A stretch of 58,063 nt of DNA from an uncultured Saprospiraceae bacterium (GTDB lineage Bacteria; Bacteroidota; Bacteroidia; Chitinophagales; Saprospiraceae): the NCBI GenBank assembly GCA_938015805.1, contig CALLXF010000072.1, positions 1 to 58,063 of the forward strand. Reading direction: 5' to 3'. Of this stretch, positions 10,071 through 18,848 are shown piece by piece. The notes beneath the pieces are model-generated. The model was not told where the DNA came from, ran no database searches, and saw nothing but the letters and a program-made list of their open reading frames with translations. Position numbers and translations under genes: made by a program. The number at the start of each line of letters is the position of its first letter. The stretch's first letter is position 1.

Positions 10071-11378
10071 CTATAGTAATTTAATATCTTTTAGATCTAA
10101 TAATATTCGCCCGCCAAAGAACGGATTTTTGCTGGCTTGAAAAGTTTGATAAAAGGTATCAATATTCATGAATTTATTGGTCAAGTAAAATTCAGTCTTC
10201 AAGAAGTTGAAATATTTATTTCTTAAGCCTATTGAATAAAGGGGAATGGTTTTACCCACTTTTTTTTGAGGATCTCCAATTATATTTAAATCAATATCTG
10301 AAAATAAGTAAATATTATTTTTAATATTCTTCTCCCATAAAACATTTAGCTCAAGCCCCAGAAGATTTCTGTTCTGTTGTTGCGTATAATTGCCCCATTG
10401 ACTATAAGTTCTATAAAAGTTTTTAAGTGGATAAAGTTGCTCCCCGACATATAGATTACTATCTCTATATGGTTGATCTCCAACGGTCGGTATTGTACTA
10501 ATACCATAACCTAAGTTAAATCCTGATTGGTAATATTTAAGTTTACCGGCAAACTTTAGACTTTTTACTTTTCCCGAAATCCCTATACCCGTAGCAAATG
10601 CAGTTCCGATTTGATCATTGAACCTTAACTCAATTTGTGATTGAAGAGTGATGTTTTTAGAATTTCTATATTCTAAAGCACTTCCTATATTGTAATCCTG
10701 TGGTAGCTCATGCCTACTAGTAAGTTGATTTTCACTATAAAATACTGTTGCACTAAATTGATCAACTTCTCTTTTAATATAATACTTGTGTAATTGATGT
10801 AAGCCAAGACGAACATTTGTTGCTAAGTCTCCAACAATCAAAAATCCGATGGAATTATTCCTAAATGTAAGTTCACCATTAAGGCCCTGATAGTCTAGAT
10901 TATGAATTCGCAGCATGTCATCAAAATCTTGATTCCAAAAATCTCCACCCATGAGCTTATATTCTATCTCTCTTTTCCCGATATTAAATGTATCTCTACC
11001 TGACAATAAAATTTTAGGATAAACTACCCAATTTGAAACGGTATTACTCCCACCAGAAAAACTTCTTTCTTCCAAGAAGATACCTGTTTCAAAAATAAAT
11101 TTTTCATTGATGGTAAGTTTATGGGTAAGACCGGAGTATATTGCAAAGTGATTAATGGGATTATCAGATATAGTCTCAAATGCGCATGAAATACATTCAA
11201 TGTCGTTTCTCGATTCTTTGTAACTTACGAGTATACCTGCTCCTTTAGTTTCAATACTAAAAGTAGAAACTAACCTGGTCGAGTCTTGTGATTTTAAAGG
11301 ATTAATGATTGCAAGAGTGAGAATAATAAATGAAAACAATGCTATTTTTTCTAGGATTAATTTTAAAGACCTTTTCAT
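10071..11378 (-). CDS. Hypothetical secreted, probably outer-membrane beta-barrel protein
   Basis: Unrecognised protein of about 435 residues. I chose the internal ATG at 11378, giving MKRSLKLILEK followed by a hydrophobic segment and an NPLKSQD cleavage-like site; the longer reading from 11411 adds 11 residues before a good signal peptide. The rest alternates polar and hydrophobic residues with many aromatic positions and turns (IEYKLMGGDFWNQDF, SAVFYSENQL-like hairpins), as in outer-membrane barrels. It stands alone on the minus strand with non-coding or decayed DNA on both sides. Function unknown. Confidence 0.65.
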   Translation of the reverse strand: MKRSLKLILEKIALFSFIILTLAIINPLKSQDSTRLVSTFSIETKGAGILVSYKESRNDIECISCAFETISDNPINHFAIYSGLTHKLTINEKFIFETGIFLEERSFSGGSNTVSNWVVYPKILLSGRDTFNIGKREIEYKLMGGDFWNQDFDDMLRIHNLDYQGLNGELTFRNNSIGFLIVGDLATNVRLGLHQLHKYYIKREVDQFSATVFYSENQLTSRHELPQDYNIGSALEYRNSKNITLQSQIELRFNDQIGTAFATGIGISGKVKSLKFAGKLKYYQSGFNLGYGISTIPTVGDQPYRDSNLYVGEQLYPLKNFYRTYSQWGNYTQQQNRNLLGLELNVLWEKNIKNNIYLFSDIDLNIIGDPQKKVGKTIPLYSIGLRNKYFNFLKTEFYLTNKFMNIDTFYQTFQASKNPFFGGRILLDLKDIKLL

Positions 11379-11411
11379 TTTAAATTTGAGTTTTATACAA
11401 AATAAAAGCAA

Positions 11412-11877
11412 CCTAACTGCTTGTCTTTATTTCTAATTTGGCTGCACCTAAATAGTAATTTATGGTCATCTCTCTTAGGAACTAAGCGATATTCAATAAT
11501 CTTTATTGTTACAGCTCCTTATTCTTTTATACATTTTGAATTCTGTAATCATCTTTTTTTTTGTAATTGACAAACTACTTTAATTAGCCATTCAAGCATG
11601 TTAGAGGTATTGATTTTAGAATCCAATGGTTCTTTCAGCTCTTTTAATTCATATTATTAAAAATGCTTTTAATTCTTTTTATCAGATCGCTCTTTGATTC
11701 TGGAGCATAATAATTAGTGTTGACGTTTTAATAAAGCATGAGGTTCTAAAGTAATAGATTCGATTAGTTTATTATTTTTTGCTTTGATTTGAATTCTATT
11801 TTATCCAATTTCATAAGATGATTCACTATAATTTTCATGAATTTTTGACTGCTGGTTTTCAGATCAGGCTTAAACAT
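11412..11877 (-). pseudogene. Decayed gene downstream of the zinc-ribbon gene
   Basis: About 460 bp without an intact gene. On the minus strand an ATG at 11877 overlaps the stop of the zinc-ribbon gene (the GATGTTTAA junction). It opens a protein-like frame MFKPDLKTSSQKFMKIIVNH... that stops after 37 codons at 11764. Protein-like pieces continue in other frames (IESITLEPHALLKRQH; then NYYAPESKSDLIKRIKSIF and KEPLDSKINTSNMLEWLIK). The pattern suggests a helical protein gene that was translationally coupled to the zinc-ribbon gene and is now broken by at least two frameshifts. The family is not recognised; the call rests on amino-acid composition only. Confidence 0.4.
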
Positions 11878-12238
11878 CACTTGATTTATAGATCACTACT
11901 TTCTGATCAGAAAATTCCATCCAGCTATAATCATAAATATAACGATACCACTTCCCTCTTTTGTTTCGGTATATACGTGTACAATAATCAAAATTAAAAC
12001 CCATCCTGCTAAGATCGATTCTTTTTTTTGTGACTTTCATCTGAGTAAATGGAAGAGTAATAAAGATCTCTTCTATTACCTTATGGTTCTTAAGCAGTAT
12101 TTTATGTATGGTCGATTGGACAGAAGATTGCAAATTTATGGACCGATGGTAACTGGATCTACATCTGGCACTGCAGTACTTTTGGTCACGTCTACCTTCC
12201 AGATAATCTTTACAATTTAAACAGTATCGTTTTTGCAT
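11870..12238 (-). CDS. Small zinc-ribbon hypothetical protein
   Basis: A 122-residue basic protein. It starts MQKRYCLNCKDYLEGRRDQKYCSARCR, with a CxxC...CxxxC knuckle pair like the treble-clef or zinc-ribbon motif in many small Bacteroidota proteins. The remainder is basic (RIYRNKRGKWYRYIYDYSWM) and could bind nucleic acid. It is divergent from the recombinase gene; 88 bp separate the two starts, and that gap contains three palindromes. This layout, a gene reading away from a recombinase with palindromes between, is seen in integron-like and phage-like modules. Its role is unknown. Confidence 0.7.
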   Translation of the reverse strand: MQKRYCLNCKDYLEGRRDQKYCSARCRSSYHRSINLQSSVQSTIHKILLKNHKVIEEIFITLPFTQMKVTKKRIDLSRMGFNFDYCTRIYRNKRGKWYRYIYDYSWMEFSDQKVVIYKSSDV

Positions 12239-12241
12239 ATT

Positions 12242-12284
12242 CGTACGTACGTTTAAGATACGTATCTATTCGGCAATAGCCGAA
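12242..12284. promoter_or_regulatory. Cluster of three palindromes in the divergent gap
   Basis: Three palindromes lie within 43 bp: CGTACGTACG (12242-12251), GATACGTATC (12258-12267) and TTCGGC-aata-GCCGAA (12269-12284). They sit between the divergent starts of the zinc-ribbon gene and the recombinase. They could be operators or recombinase-binding sites (an attI-like locus). No function is shown by the sequence alone. Confidence 0.5.
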
Positions 12285-12326
12285 AATCATACAGCTTTTA
12301 ATATTTTTTTTATCGAGTATTACAAA

Positions 12327-13253
12327 ATGAATACTTACCACTCTTCGCATTACGATCAACAGTCTAACAAGACACACCCGAGCAATATAGAACAGAAGTA
12401 TGATCTTACTCATGATCGCTCCCATCTCTATGAGATGCAACGACAGTTAGAAATCATGAATTATTCTGATTCTACAAAAGCCAGCTATCGCATTCATTTT
12501 ATGCAATTCTACTATTCTAAGCACTTTACAAACCCGATACAAAGAGAGAAAATACTCGACTACTTACTCTCTAAAAAGAATGAGGGAAAATCGTTGAGTG
12601 CTCAAAACCAAATTATCAATGCTATCAAGTTCTATATCGAAAAAGTATTAAAAGAAGATAGAGAGTATTACTATATCGACAGACCCAAAAATGAAAAGCG
12701 ACTTCCAACCATTCTAAGTAAAGAAGAAGTCTCCCGTATTTTTAGGCAGATCGTAAATGTAAAACATAAGTCTATTTTGAGATTGATATATGGGTGCGGT
12801 TTACGTGTAGGTGAGCTTTGCAGAATTGAATTGCAGGATATTGATAGTGACAGGATGCGTTTACACATCCGTAGAGCAAAAGGTTATAAGGATAGGTATG
12901 TACCTATAAATCAAGCGATCGTAGAAGAGTTACGATACTACTATCAAAAATATACGCCTCGCAGATATCTTTTTGAAGGAATGAAATCTAAACAACTGCC
13001 TGAACCTGTACCATATAGCCACTCTAGTATACGTGCTATATTTAAAAGAGCCTGTAAGAAAGCCAATATTAATAAGCGTGTAAAACTTCATTCCCTTAGA
13101 CACTCCTATGCAACTCATTTACTAGAACATGGTGTAGATTTAAGGTATATCCAAACCCTCTTAGGGCATTCATCAAGTAAAACAACAGAGATATACACCC
13201 ATGTATCTGAGACAAAGTTAGACGATCTGCCTAGTCCGCTTGATTTTTTATAA
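12327..13253 (+). CDS. Tyrosine recombinase/integrase, IntI/Xer-like
   Basis: Site-specific recombinase of 308 residues. The N-terminal SAM-like core-binding domain (residues ~35-110) precedes the catalytic domain. All catalytic positions are visible: Arg in YGCGLRVGELC near residue 160, Lys in RRAKGYKDRYVPI, His-x-x-Arg in LHSLRHSYATHLL near 255, His in LLGHSSSKTT, and Tyr in EIYTHV near 288. The C-terminus PSPLDFL resembles the SPLD tail common in integron integrases and related Bacteroidota recombinases. The large IntI-specific insertion before the HxxR box is not obvious, so this is not a classical IntI. Another possibility is the recombinase that some IS91-family elements carry upstream of their transposase. 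Confidence 0.9.
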   Translation: MNTYHSSHYDQQSNKTHPSNIEQKYDLTHDRSHLYEMQRQLEIMNYSDSTKASYRIHFMQFYYSKHFTNPIQREKILDYLLSKKNEGKSLSAQNQIINAIKFYIEKVLKEDREYYYIDRPKNEKRLPTILSKEEVSRIFRQIVNVKHKSILRLIYGCGLRVGELCRIELQDIDSDRMRLHIRRAKGYKDRYVPINQAIVEELRYYYQKYTPRRYLFEGMKSKQLPEPVPYSHSSIRAIFKRACKKANINKRVKLHSLRHSYATHLLEHGVDLRYIQTLLGHSSSKTTEIYTHVSETKLDDLPSPLDFL

Positions 13254-13403
13254 CTTAAAGCTATAATAGATATAAGAGCAATACGCATTTTTACTAAATA
13301 CAACAATACAAGAAAAAAAGATTATTAGTAATGTTCTTATATGGACGTTCTCTGCAAGCAAGGAAAAGAAAAAAAGGCCAACCCTCAAAAAAAGCAAAGA
13401 GTC

Positions 13404-13418
13404 TTGCAGACACATTGC
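13404..13418 (+). repeat. Left copy of a short repeat flanking the hsd operon
   Basis: TTGCAGACACATTGC, about 110 bp before the xre start. A close copy (TTGCAGCACACTGCC) lies just after hsdR at 18863-18877 in the same orientation. The surroundings are rich in C (CCGCCACCCGC, then ACCCACCCACC), unlike the neighbouring genes. Confidence 0.45.
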
Positions 13419-13530
13419 TTTTTCCGCCACCCGCAAACTAAACCCACCCACCAACCCATAGTGGCATACTCACAATATGAGATAGTTAAATTAATTTATT
13501 ACTTTTAGAATTCATAACCAATTATTCAAC

Positions 13531-13728
13531 ATGAACAGAATTAAAGCGGTTTTGGAAGAAAAGGAACTAACTCAAATTTGGCTAGCTAAAAAATTGGATA
13601 AGAGTTACAATATGGTGAATTCTTATGCGAAGAATCGAAGGCAACCAAGTATTGAAATACTATTTGAAATAGCCAAAATTCTGAAAGTAGAACCTCGTGA
13701 TTTATTAACTACACTTAAAGAAAAATAA
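13531..13728 (+). CDS. Xre-family helix-turn-helix regulator
   Basis: A 65-residue protein that is essentially one lambda-repressor-like HTH domain: LTQIWLAKKLDKSYNMVNSYAKNRRQPSIEILFEIAKIL. Such small Cro/Xre proteins commonly sit at the head of restriction-modification operons and time methyltransferase versus nuclease expression. Its stop codon is followed after one base by the TTG start of hsdM, so the genes are surely co-transcribed. It probably controls the operon from its own promoter. No clear TAnnTTTG box was seen; TTACTTTTAG at about 13498 is the nearest approximation. Confidence 0.88.
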   Translation: MNRIKAVLEEKELTQIWLAKKLDKSYNMVNSYAKNRRQPSIEILFEIAKILKVEPRDLLTTLKEK

Positions 13729-13729
13729 T

Positions 13730-15184
13730 TTGTTCGAACAAACATTTAAAAACATAGACGATATCCTGTATAAAGATGCAGGCTCAGATAGCGAATTAGA
13801 TTACATTGGGCAAACCTCGTGGATCATGTTCCTTCGTTACTTAGACGAGTTGGAAGTAGACAAAGCAGACGAAGCCGAATTAAAAGGGGAAGATTACACC
13901 TATATCCTAGACGAAGCATACCGTTGGGAAAACTGGGCAATGCCAAAAAACGAAGAAGGACAACTCGACCATCACAAAGCCATGACAGGTCCCGACTTAG
14001 TTGCTTTTGTTGACCAAAAGCTATTTCCCTACCTTGCAGACTTCAAACAAAAAGCAGACAGTCCAAAAACAATAGAATATAAAATCGGTGAAATCTTCTC
14101 CGAACTAAAAAACAAAATACAGTCGGGCTACAACCTTCGAGAAATATTAGAGTATGCCGACAGCCTTCCCTTTAGAGCGAGTAGCGACAAGCATGAGTTA
14201 AGCCACCTCTACGAAAGTAAGATTAAGAACATGGGTAACGCTGGTCGGAATGGTGGACAATACTACACGCCACGACCACTAATACGTGCTATGATAAATG
14301 TCATCGACCCACAAATAGGCGAAAAAATATATGATGGTGCAGCTGGTTCTTGTGGTTTCTTATGTGAAGCATACGGATACATGTATGAGCATATGAAAAA
14401 AAATACCAAGAACCTCAAAACCCTTCAAGAAAATACCCTTTACGGAAAAGAGAAAAAGAACCTTGCTTATGTCATCGGTATTATGAATATGATACTACAT
14501 GGGATAGAAGCACCTAATATTATTCATACCAATACCTTAGGCGAGAGCATTAGTGACATCCAAGAGAAAGACCGTTACCATATCATCTTAGCCAATCCAC
14601 CCTTTGGAGGGAAAGAACGAAAAGAAGTCCAACAAAACTTCGACATCAAAACGGGCGAAACGGCTTCCCTCTTTTTACAGCATTTTATCAAAAGCCTAAA
14701 AACAGGTGGGCGATGTGCCATCGTTATCAAAAATACTTTTTTAAGTAATGCAGACAATGCTTCGGTTTCCTTACGACAACATTTATTAGAAAGCTGTAAC
14801 CTTCATACCATTTTAGATATGCCCGCAGGTACGTTTACAGGAGCAGGTGTAAAAACGGTAGTCTTGTTTTTCCAAAAAGGAGCACCGACTAAAAAGATAT
14901 GGTATTACCAATTAAATGCAGGTAGAAGTTTGGGAAAAACCAGCCCTTTGAATGATAAGGATATGGAAGAGTTTCTCACTTTAGCTAAAACAAAAAAAGA
15001 ATCTGAAAAATCTTGGAACTTTAAAGTGTCTGAAATTAATGAAGAGAGTTTTGACCTTTCTCCTAAAAATCCAAATTTACCTGAGGAAGAACCATTGAGA
15101 AGTCCCGAGGTAATTTTAGAAGAAATGAAAAGCCTTGATGAAGAAACAAGTGAGATTTTAAAAAACTTAAAAGAATTAATTTAA
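13730..15184 (+). CDS. hsdM: Type I restriction-modification DNA methyltransferase subunit HsdM
   Basis: N6-adenine methyltransferase subunit of a type I system; works as M2S1 and within the R2M2S1 nuclease. The 484 residues start at a TTG (MFEQTFKNIDDILYKDAG), which matches the family N-terminus, and no ATG is available upstream in frame. The SAM-binding motif YDGAAGSCGFL lies near residue 200 and the catalytic NPPFGG near 287. TRPLIRAM and QYYTPRP ahead of motif I are also typical. It overlaps hsdS by one base (TAATG). The three hsd genes form one translationally coupled unit. Confidence 0.95.
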   Translation: MFEQTFKNIDDILYKDAGSDSELDYIGQTSWIMFLRYLDELEVDKADEAELKGEDYTYILDEAYRWENWAMPKNEEGQLDHHKAMTGPDLVAFVDQKLFPYLADFKQKADSPKTIEYKIGEIFSELKNKIQSGYNLREILEYADSLPFRASSDKHELSHLYESKIKNMGNAGRNGGQYYTPRPLIRAMINVIDPQIGEKIYDGAAGSCGFLCEAYGYMYEHMKKNTKNLKTLQENTLYGKEKKNLAYVIGIMNMILHGIEAPNIIHTNTLGESISDIQEKDRYHIILANPPFGGKERKEVQQNFDIKTGETASLFLQHFIKSLKTGGRCAIVIKNTFLSNADNASVSLRQHLLESCNLHTILDMPAGTFTGAGVKTVVLFFQKGAPTKKIWYYQLNAGRSLGKTSPLNDKDMEEFLTLAKTKKESEKSWNFKVSEINEESFDLSPKNPNLPEEEPLRSPEVILEEMKSLDEETSEILKNLKELI

Positions 15185-16377
15185 TGAGCAAAGAAATCAC
15201 AACACTTGGTGAGTCTTGCCAATTCTTTAATGGAAAAGCTCATGAAAAAGATATTGATGCTGAAGGTAAATTTGTAGTAGTAAACTCAAAGTTTATTTCA
15301 AGAAATGGTCAAGTTCGTAAATATACAGGGAAACAAATGTTTCCTTTGTTTGAGGATGATATTGTAATGGTAATGAGTGATGTTCCAAACGGAAAAGCAC
15401 TTGCTAAATGTTATATCATTGAGGAGAATGATAAGTATTCATTGAATCAACGAATTTGTGCAATTCGTACAACTGAATTCGATATTCGATTTTTATATTA
15501 TCAATTAAACAGACATCCTTATTTGTTGGCGTTTAATAATGGTGAGAATCAATCTAATTTACGGAAAGGAGATATATTAAAATGTCCTTTATGGAAACCA
15601 TCGTTAAAAATCCAAAAACAGATAGTTGAATTACTTGATAAAGCTTTAGAAAAAATAGACAAAGCCAAAGCCAACATTGATAAAAACATAGACAATGCTA
15701 ATGACCTTTTTCAATCTAAGCTGAATGAGATTTTTAATCAGAAGGGAGATGGTTGGGAGGAGAAAAAAATTGAAGACTTGACAGAATTAGTAACTAAAGG
15801 TTCTTCTCCTAAATGGCAAGGAATTAATTATGTTAAAAAACCAGGAATTTTATTTGTAACAAGTGAAAATGTAGGAGAAGGAAAATTATTGATGCATAAA
15901 AGAAAATATTTAGAGGAAAAATTTAATAATAAACAGAAAAAGTCAATTTTAAAGAAAGGAGATGTGCTAACAAATATTGTAGGTGCTTCAATTGGGAGAA
16001 CGGCGATTTATGATTTAGAAGAGCTTGCTAATATTAATCAAGCTGTTTGTATAATGAGATGTAATGAATCAGACCTTTATAATTACTATTTGATGTATCT
16101 ATTAAATTCGCCTTACTTTAAAACAATTCTTCATGAAAATGAAGTAAACAATGCAAGGGCTAATCTAAGTTTGACTTTTTTTAAAAACCTTATTATTCCA
16201 GTTCCTACTCTTCAAAAACAAATCGAATTAGTAAACTATATTCAAAAATTCCATAAGGAAACAACTTTATTAAGTAATACGATAGAATGTAAACTTCAAA
16301 ATATAATAGAATTAAAAAAATCCATCCTCCAAAAAGCCTTCACAGGAGAACTAACTCATACAAAAGTAACCGCATGA
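15184..16377 (+). CDS. hsdS: Type I restriction-modification specificity subunit HsdS
   Basis: Recognises the bipartite DNA target for both methylation and cleavage. The 397 residues show two target-recognition domains, the first at about 1-150 and the second at about 195-340. Each is followed by a conserved helical spacer: KQIVELLDKALEKIDKAKAN in the centre and LQKQIELVNYIQKF...ELKKSILQKAFTGEL at the C-terminus. The first domain is on the short side but complete. Base composition drops relative to hsdM and hsdR, as expected for a fast-exchanging subunit. The stop overlaps the hsdR start (ATGA). Confidence 0.93.
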   Translation: MSKEITTLGESCQFFNGKAHEKDIDAEGKFVVVNSKFISRNGQVRKYTGKQMFPLFEDDIVMVMSDVPNGKALAKCYIIEENDKYSLNQRICAIRTTEFDIRFLYYQLNRHPYLLAFNNGENQSNLRKGDILKCPLWKPSLKIQKQIVELLDKALEKIDKAKANIDKNIDNANDLFQSKLNEIFNQKGDGWEEKKIEDLTELVTKGSSPKWQGINYVKKPGILFVTSENVGEGKLLMHKRKYLEEKFNNKQKKSILKKGDVLTNIVGASIGRTAIYDLEELANINQAVCIMRCNESDLYNYYLMYLLNSPYFKTILHENEVNNARANLSLTFFKNLIIPVPTLQKQIELVNYIQKFHKETTLLSNTIECKLQNIIELKKSILQKAFTGELTHTKVTA

Positions 16378-18848
16378 ACGAAGCACAAACCAGATTCGAC
16401 CTTATTGACCCTGCACTACGGAAAGCAGGATGGACAGTAGTACCCGAAAGCAATATCAAAGTAGAGGTCATTACCGCAGGTAGAATCATTGGTAAAAATC
16501 ACAAAGGAGAGCGTATCCGAAAAAAACCGCTTTCGTGTGATTATGTGTTAGAATATCGAGGGCGAAGATTAGCCGTCATAGAAGCCAAGGCAAGAGATAA
16601 ATACTACACCGATGGTTTGGCGCAAGCAAAAGACTACGCTGAAAAATTAAATACCCGCTACGCCTATTGTACTAATGGCTTGGAAATATATGGCGTGGAT
16701 ATGGACGAAGCAACAGAGGGCAATGTTGTCAATTACCCAACGCCTGACGAGCTATGGGAAATGACTTACCCAACACCCAAGGAGGCTTACAAAATAGAAA
16801 TCACCAATTGGAAAGAACGCTTTAGGGAAGTACCTTTTGCTTTATTCAAAGGACAATATAAACCCAGATATTACCAACGCACCGCCGTAGAAAAATGTCT
16901 GGATGCCATCGCCGAAAAAAAAGATAGACTCTTGCTGACAATGGCAACTGGTACAGGAAAAACAGCGACCGCTTTTCATATTTGTTGGAAGCTCTTTCAT
17001 GCCAAATGGAATTTAAAACGTGATGCGAGTCGAGCACCCCGAATATTGTTTTTGGCAGATAGAAATATATTAGCCAATCAGGCATTTAATGCCTTCAATG
17101 ATTTTGATACCATAGATGAAAATATAAAAAAGAGAATTAGTCCAGCGGAAATACGTAAAGATGGTAAAGTCCCCAAAAATGGGAGTATCTTTTTTACCAT
17201 CTTCCAAAGCTTTATGACAGAAGCCCAATCCGAAGCCGAAGAAGAAACCGTAGCAGAAAATTATGCCATGGCAGCCGAACCACATGTTGCTTATAAAAAA
17301 CCGCAATTTAATTTTAAAGAATATCCAGCTGACTTTTTTGATTTCATCATCATCGACGAATGTCACCGAGGTGGCGCAAATGATGAAAGTAGCTGGCGAG
17401 ACATTTTGGAATATTTTTCCCCTGCCGTACAACTTGGTTTAACCGCCACACCAAAACGAACAATCAATGCAGATACTTACGATTATTTTGGTGACCCGAT
17501 TTATACCTATTCTTTAAAAGACGGAATTAATGATGGATTTCTTTCGCCCTTCCGAGTCAAACAAATCCAAACCAATTACGATGAATATACCTTTACCGCA
17601 GATGATACGGTCATCCGAGGAGAAGCGGAAGTAGGCGATACCTTTACCTACAAAGATTATGGTCGAAAAATAATCATCGACCAAGTGGAACGCTTTAGGG
17701 TAAAGAAATTTTTAAATGAAATTAATCAAAATCATAAGACTTTAGTGTTTTGTGCTACGCAAGCACACGCAGCAGCCATTCGAGATTTAATCAATCAAGA
17801 GAGTGAAAGTAAGAACACCAAATATTGTCAGAGAGTAACTGCCGATGATGGCAAAATGGGCGAACAAGCATTAAAGTATTTTCAAGACAACGAAAAAAGT
17901 ATACCGACAATACTCACCACTTCGCAAAAACTTAGTACAGGAGTAGATGCTCCAGAAATTAGAAATATTGTATTGTTGCGACCTGTAAACTCGATGATAG
18001 AGTTTAAGCAAATCATCGGAAGAGGAACACGGCTATTTGATGGGAAAGATTATTTTACAGTTTACGATTTTGTCAAAGCGCACGAACATTTTAAAGACCC
18101 TGATTGGGACGGAGAACCCGACCCACCAGAACCACCAACAGGTGGTGGTGAAAAAGAACCGTGCAAGGTTTGCGGTAAAAAACGCTGTACTTGCAACAAG
18201 TCCGAACCAGAACTTTGCCCCGAATGTGATAACATCCATTGCATCTGCGAAACGCCGCCAAACCCAATGATAAAAATCAGATTGTCTGATGGCAAAACAA
18301 GGGAAATAGATGCCACCGTAAAAACGACTTTTTGGAGTCCTGATGGAACCCCTATAGGACACGAAGAATTTTTAAACCAACTCTATGGCGAATTAAAAGG
18401 CATTTTAAAAAATGAAGATGAATTACGAAAAATTTGGAGCTTGCCTGGCACAAGAAAAAAGCTACTGGAAGAACTAAAAGAAAAAGGATATACAGATTCT
18501 CAATTTGAAGATTTACGAGAGGTCGTTAAAGGCAAAGAGAGCGACCTGTATGATGTGTTAAGTTATATTGCTTACAATAAACATCTTGTACCGAGACTGG
18601 ACCGTGCAGAAAAAGCAAAAATTCAAATGCTGGATTATGATGCAAAACAACAAACGTTTTTGAATTTTGTATTGGAGCAATATGTGAGGAATGGTGTTGA
18701 TGAATTGGATGATCAGAAATTGCCAGAATTATTAGAGCTTAAATACAAGGCAATTGTAGATGCGAAAAAAGAATTGGGAAATATAAAATCAATTCGAGAA
18801 GCATTTATTGGATTTCAAAAATATCTATACAAGGATAAAGCGATCTAA
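16374..18848 (+). CDS. hsdR: Type I restriction enzyme endonuclease subunit HsdR (EcoEI-like)
   Basis: Motor and nuclease subunit that translocates DNA and cuts it. The 824 residues carry an N-terminal PD-(D/E)xK nuclease region (CDYVLEYRGRRLAVIEAKAR), then the helicase core: Walker A TMATGTGKTATAFHI near residue 190, DEAD-like box IIIDECHRGG near 327, GLTATPKR, and later motifs LTTSQKLSTGVDAP and QIIGRGTRLF. Residues ~600-640 form a proline- and cysteine-rich insert (CKVCGKKRCTCNK, then CPECDNIHCIC) that may bind zinc. The C-terminal EcoEI_R_C-like domain follows. No frameshift or missing motif was seen, so the system looks active. Confidence 0.95.
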   Translation: MNEAQTRFDLIDPALRKAGWTVVPESNIKVEVITAGRIIGKNHKGERIRKKPLSCDYVLEYRGRRLAVIEAKARDKYYTDGLAQAKDYAEKLNTRYAYCTNGLEIYGVDMDEATEGNVVNYPTPDELWEMTYPTPKEAYKIEITNWKERFREVPFALFKGQYKPRYYQRTAVEKCLDAIAEKKDRLLLTMATGTGKTATAFHICWKLFHAKWNLKRDASRAPRILFLADRNILANQAFNAFNDFDTIDENIKKRISPAEIRKDGKVPKNGSIFFTIFQSFMTEAQSEAEEETVAENYAMAAEPHVAYKKPQFNFKEYPADFFDFIIIDECHRGGANDESSWRDILEYFSPAVQLGLTATPKRTINADTYDYFGDPIYTYSLKDGINDGFLSPFRVKQIQTNYDEYTFTADDTVIRGEAEVGDTFTYKDYGRKIIIDQVERFRVKKFLNEINQNHKTLVFCATQAHAAAIRDLINQESESKNTKYCQRVTADDGKMGEQALKYFQDNEKSIPTILTTSQKLSTGVDAPEIRNIVLLRPVNSMIEFKQIIGRGTRLFDGKDYFTVYDFVKAHEHFKDPDWDGEPDPPEPPTGGGEKEPCKVCGKKRCTCNKSEPELCPECDNIHCICETPPNPMIKIRLSDGKTREIDATVKTTFWSPDGTPIGHEEFLNQLYGELKGILKNEDELRKIWSLPGTRKKLLEELKEKGYTDSQFEDLREVVKGKESDLYDVLSYIAYNKHLVPRLDRAEKAKIQMLDYDAKQQTFLNFVLEQYVRNGVDELDDQKLPELLELKYKAIVDAKKELGNIKSIREAFIGFQKYLYKDKAI

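Noticed and set aside
10071-11411. Longer start at 11411 for the outer-membrane-type protein
   Set aside because: It adds 11 residues (MLLFCIKLKFK) before an otherwise good signal peptide; the ATG at 11378 is the better choice.
13248-13454. Minus-strand frame between the recombinase and xre
   Set aside because: Overlaps the recombinase end, low-complexity hydrophobic reading of an A/C-rich stretch; no signal of a real gene.
18037-18362. Several overlapping frames on both strands inside hsdR around the cysteine-rich insert
   Set aside because: They are shadows of the hsdR frame in a compositionally biased stretch; none has a recognisable protein pattern, and hsdR is intact across it.
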